A stretch of DNA of 15,759 bases, taken from assembly GCA_900550685.1 (NCBI GenBank), contig URTS01000034.1, forward strand, positions 1 to 15,759, given 5' to 3'. Numbering within the stretch: position 1 is the stretch's first letter; each line of letters begins with the position of its first letter. This stretch comes from an uncultured Oscillibacter sp. Lineage in GTDB: Bacteria; Bacillota; Clostridia; Oscillospirales; Oscillospiraceae. Under the pieces are notes generated by a model. The model worked only from the letters and a program-made list of their open reading frames with translations, was not told where the DNA came from and ran no database searches. Positions 14,761 through 15,759 of the stretch are shown here, piece by piece. Made by a program: the position numbers and the translations under genes.

Positions 14761-14776
14761 TTGACAACGTTGTCAA
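14761..14776. repeat. Palindrome TTGACAACGTTGTCAA
   Basis: A perfect 16-bp palindrome and the first of three TGACA/TGTCA dyads preceding the mob genes. Confidence 0.6.
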
Positions 14777-14797
14777 CCCTTCCTCGTCAATCTCAAT

Positions 14798-14827
14798 ACC
14801 ACTTCTGACAATCTTGTCAAAAGTGGT
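14798..14827. repeat. 13-bp inverted repeat with TGACA core, candidate oriT element
   Basis: ACCACTTCTGACA (14798-14810) and TGTCAAAAGTGGT (14815-14827), 12 of 13 complementary, around a 4-nt loop ATCT. It combines the CCACTT arm seen at 14691-14730 with the TGACA dyad. A weak promoter-like pair, CTGACA (14805-14810) with 18 nt to TATAGG (14829-14834), overlaps it. Confidence 0.6.
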
Positions 14828-14877
14828 CTATAGGAAAAACGAGTCTGTCGAATTCACCGGACTCGATATCATTTTTT

Positions 14878-14891
14878 TGACAGGGCTGTCA
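14878..14891. repeat. Dyad TGACAG-GG-CTGTCA
   Basis: Six-base arms around 2 bp, immediately upstream of the first MobC-like ATG; the third TGACA dyad. It also overlaps the suspected frameshift position, so part of the palindrome is in former coding sequence. Confidence 0.5.
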
Positions 14892-14908
14892 GAAAGTACC
14901 AACTTCTT

Positions 14909-15178
14909 ATGGAACGGAGCAAGGAGGCCGGACTGTCCGCTAACGCATGGCTCATGAGACAGCTGACAGAAAATCGGCCCATTGTCTACCGGGAGGGCGT
15001 CCTGCCGAGCTTCCTCCGCCTGGTCAACCGGCGCGGCAGAGAGATCAACGCTGTTGATCGGGATTTTAATAGCGGCTGCGGCACGGCAGACGGGCTGCGG
15101 CAAGTACTCCGCTGCCTGACGGAACTCTATCAAGCGGCATACGAAATCAGAAAGGAGGGCCTTACCCATGCGCCGTAA
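14909..15178 (+). CDS. MobC-like relaxosome protein, N-terminus probably lost by frameshift
   Basis: The protein has 89 aa. It starts inside what looks like a ribbon-helix-helix helix (MERSKEAGLSANAWLMRQL, 1-19). The segment FLRLVNRRGREINAVDRDFNSG (35-56) resembles the MobC motif INRIGNNINQIA-x-x-N-x-G. MobC proteins bind oriT and help the relaxase open it. The usual beta-strand (for example VSIRLSE) is missing, and there is no ribosome binding site before the ATG. In the next frame just upstream, GLSE (14885-14895) would join to KYQLLMERSKEAG if one A were restored near 14892-14896. Either a shortened gene is used or this is a frameshifted copy. The stop overlaps the next gene by 11 nt. Confidence 0.6.
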   Translation: MERSKEAGLSANAWLMRQLTENRPIVYREGVLPSFLRLVNRRGREINAVDRDFNSGCGTADGLRQVLRCLTELYQAAYEIRKEGLTHAP

Positions 15179-15698
15179 ACACAAAAAGATACGTCCCAGA
15201 GGGAAAATACGGGACAACAGTAAAAGCATCTCTGTCCGCATGACGGAAGAACAATTTCAAAGGTTGACGCGTTATCTGGAGCTGACCCACCTGCCGGTCA
15301 CCACCTACTTCCGCAAGCTCATTGCGGAAAACAGCAGCCGGGAAAAGCCGCCCCCGGTCAATCGGCGTCTCTATGCGGAAACCAACATGATTTGCTCCAA
15401 CCTTCAGCAGATCCTGCGGAATCCCGCAGCCGTGAAATTGGACAAGGACGCGGTCAAGCAGATTCAGTTCCTACGGGAACGTATGCTGGATCAAATCTTC
15501 TGCGTACAGAATCTTTTGGATATGAATTGCAAAGACCCGCCGTTGGCCCTGTGCCGCCCTGTGCGGTCTTCTTCCGTCATCACTGGCATCCCTCCTTCCC
15601 ACCGATGTGTAAGAACGCCCGTGTGGGGCGGGAAACACCGCCGGTCCCCCTCTAATAAAGAAGAAAGAGGTGCAGCCTATCGCAAGCAAATCACATAA
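15168..15698 (+). CDS. MobC-like ribbon-helix-helix mobilisation protein with odd C-terminal tail
   Basis: The protein has 176 aa. A basic N-terminus (MRRKHKKIRPRGKIR) leads to a ribbon-helix-helix domain (about 19-54: SKSISVRMTEEQFQRLTRYL, then LPVTTYFRKLIAE). A helical region (66-118) follows with LYAETNMICSNLQQILRNP, which fits the MobC pattern of a loosely conserved N-L-Q/N-Q-I motif. This predicts an oriT-binding relaxosome accessory protein that helps the relaxase and may repress its own operon through the upstream dyads. AAGGAGGG gives a good start, overlapping the preceding gene. After about residue 121 the composition changes abruptly to Pro/Arg/Ser-rich sequence unlike MobC; the tail may be read-through of formerly non-coding DNA. 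Confidence 0.75.
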   Translation: MRRKHKKIRPRGKIRDNSKSISVRMTEEQFQRLTRYLELTHLPVTTYFRKLIAENSSREKPPPVNRRLYAETNMICSNLQQILRNPAAVKLDKDAVKQIQFLRERMLDQIFCVQNLLDMNCKDPPLALCRPVRSSSVITGIPPSHRCVRTPVWGGKHRRSPSNKEERGAAYRKQIT

Positions 15699-15759
15699 GG
15701 ATGAGTTCATCCACACGGAACGCTTTCAGTTCTCCCGTGGGCGGGTAATCCGGGTGGTT
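15670..15759 (+). CDS. Start of an unidentified gene (partial)
   Basis: An open frame without a stop to the window edge, overlapping the previous gene by 29 nt. The only start codon is GTG at 15670 (reading QPIASKSHKDEFIHTERF after the start); the frame is open from 15613. The A/G-rich AAGAAAGAGG just before the GTG is too close for a good ribosome binding site. In comparable elements a relaxase or other transfer gene follows mobC, but these 30 residues are not recognisable. Confidence 0.4.
   Translation, partial: MQPIASKSHKDEFIHTERFQFSRGRVIRVV

Larger units (their letters stand above)
14367..14908. other. Non-coding, inverted-repeat-rich region before mob genes
   Basis: This 540-bp stretch has no ORF with credible composition or recognisable protein. 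It contains a chain of hairpins (14456-14568), IRs at 14610-14655, 14691-14730 and 14798-14827, and TGACA dyads at 14761, 14805 and 14878. Such an array directly upstream of MobC-like genes suggests an origin of transfer or an element-control region. The left boundary of the mobile element probably lies in or near this stretch; no att repeat could be recognised inside the window. Confidence 0.55.

Noticed and set aside
14536..14808. 90-codon plus-strand ORF in the repeat-rich region
   Set aside because: Overlaps several inverted repeats, lacks a ribosome binding site, and the sequence resembles no protein family.

Overview
The window reads like a chromosome segment of an anaerobic, gut-type Clostridia (Oscillospiraceae-like Firmicute) that runs into a mobile element at its right end. 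The signs are strong AGGAGG-type ribosome binding sites, G+C-rich wobble positions, a ThyA of the Bacillus subtilis type, a two-gene minimal SUF system, a small ferritin-like protein with a Pro-Cys-Cys-Met-Gly motif, and a giant secreted protein ending in three S-layer homology (SLH) domains. The taxonomic placement is inference from gene content; no marker gene such as rRNA is present.

Layout. 1-1503 (minus): rsmD-coaD-coiled-coil gene, a tight housekeeping operon with its own promoter at 1638-1666. 1766-2269 (minus): greA-family elongation factor with a sigma-A promoter. 2399-3013 (minus): ferritin-like diiron protein, transcribed divergently from sufC-sufB (3253-4916, plus). Their shared intergenic region carries an 18-bp inverted repeat, one arm in front of each gene. 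4966-6337 (minus): AraC-family regulator followed by a GNAT acetyltransferase. 6539-7864 (plus): thyA-folA, coupling dTMP synthesis to dihydrofolate recycling. Strong hairpin terminators close the convergent junctions at 4933-4967 and 7926-7968.

8002-14202 (minus) is one 2066-residue secreted protein: signal peptide, two copies of a roughly 470-residue module, further beta-rich repeats, an internal DUF3783-like domain, a FIVAR-like helical segment, an FN3-like domain, an InlB-B-like repeat and three SLH domains. It has a canonical promoter (14338-14366), and two matching 16-bp dyads (GTTAGW-N4-TCTAAC) lie just downstream in its leader.

14367-14908 has no credible gene but is packed with inverted repeats: a chain of hairpins, two longer IRs with an oriT-like appearance, and three dyads built on TGACA/TGTCA. 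It leads into two overlapping MobC/ribbon-helix-helix-like relaxosome genes (14909-15698) and the start of an unidentified gene. This looks like the mobilisation end of an integrative or mobilisable element. The first MobC-like gene appears to have lost its N-terminal strand through a one-base frameshift.

The best candidates for undescribed biology are the DUF3783 domain embedded in a surface protein, the dyad pair controlling that protein, the paired operator between the ferritin-like gene and sufCB, and the dense dyad array in front of the mob genes.
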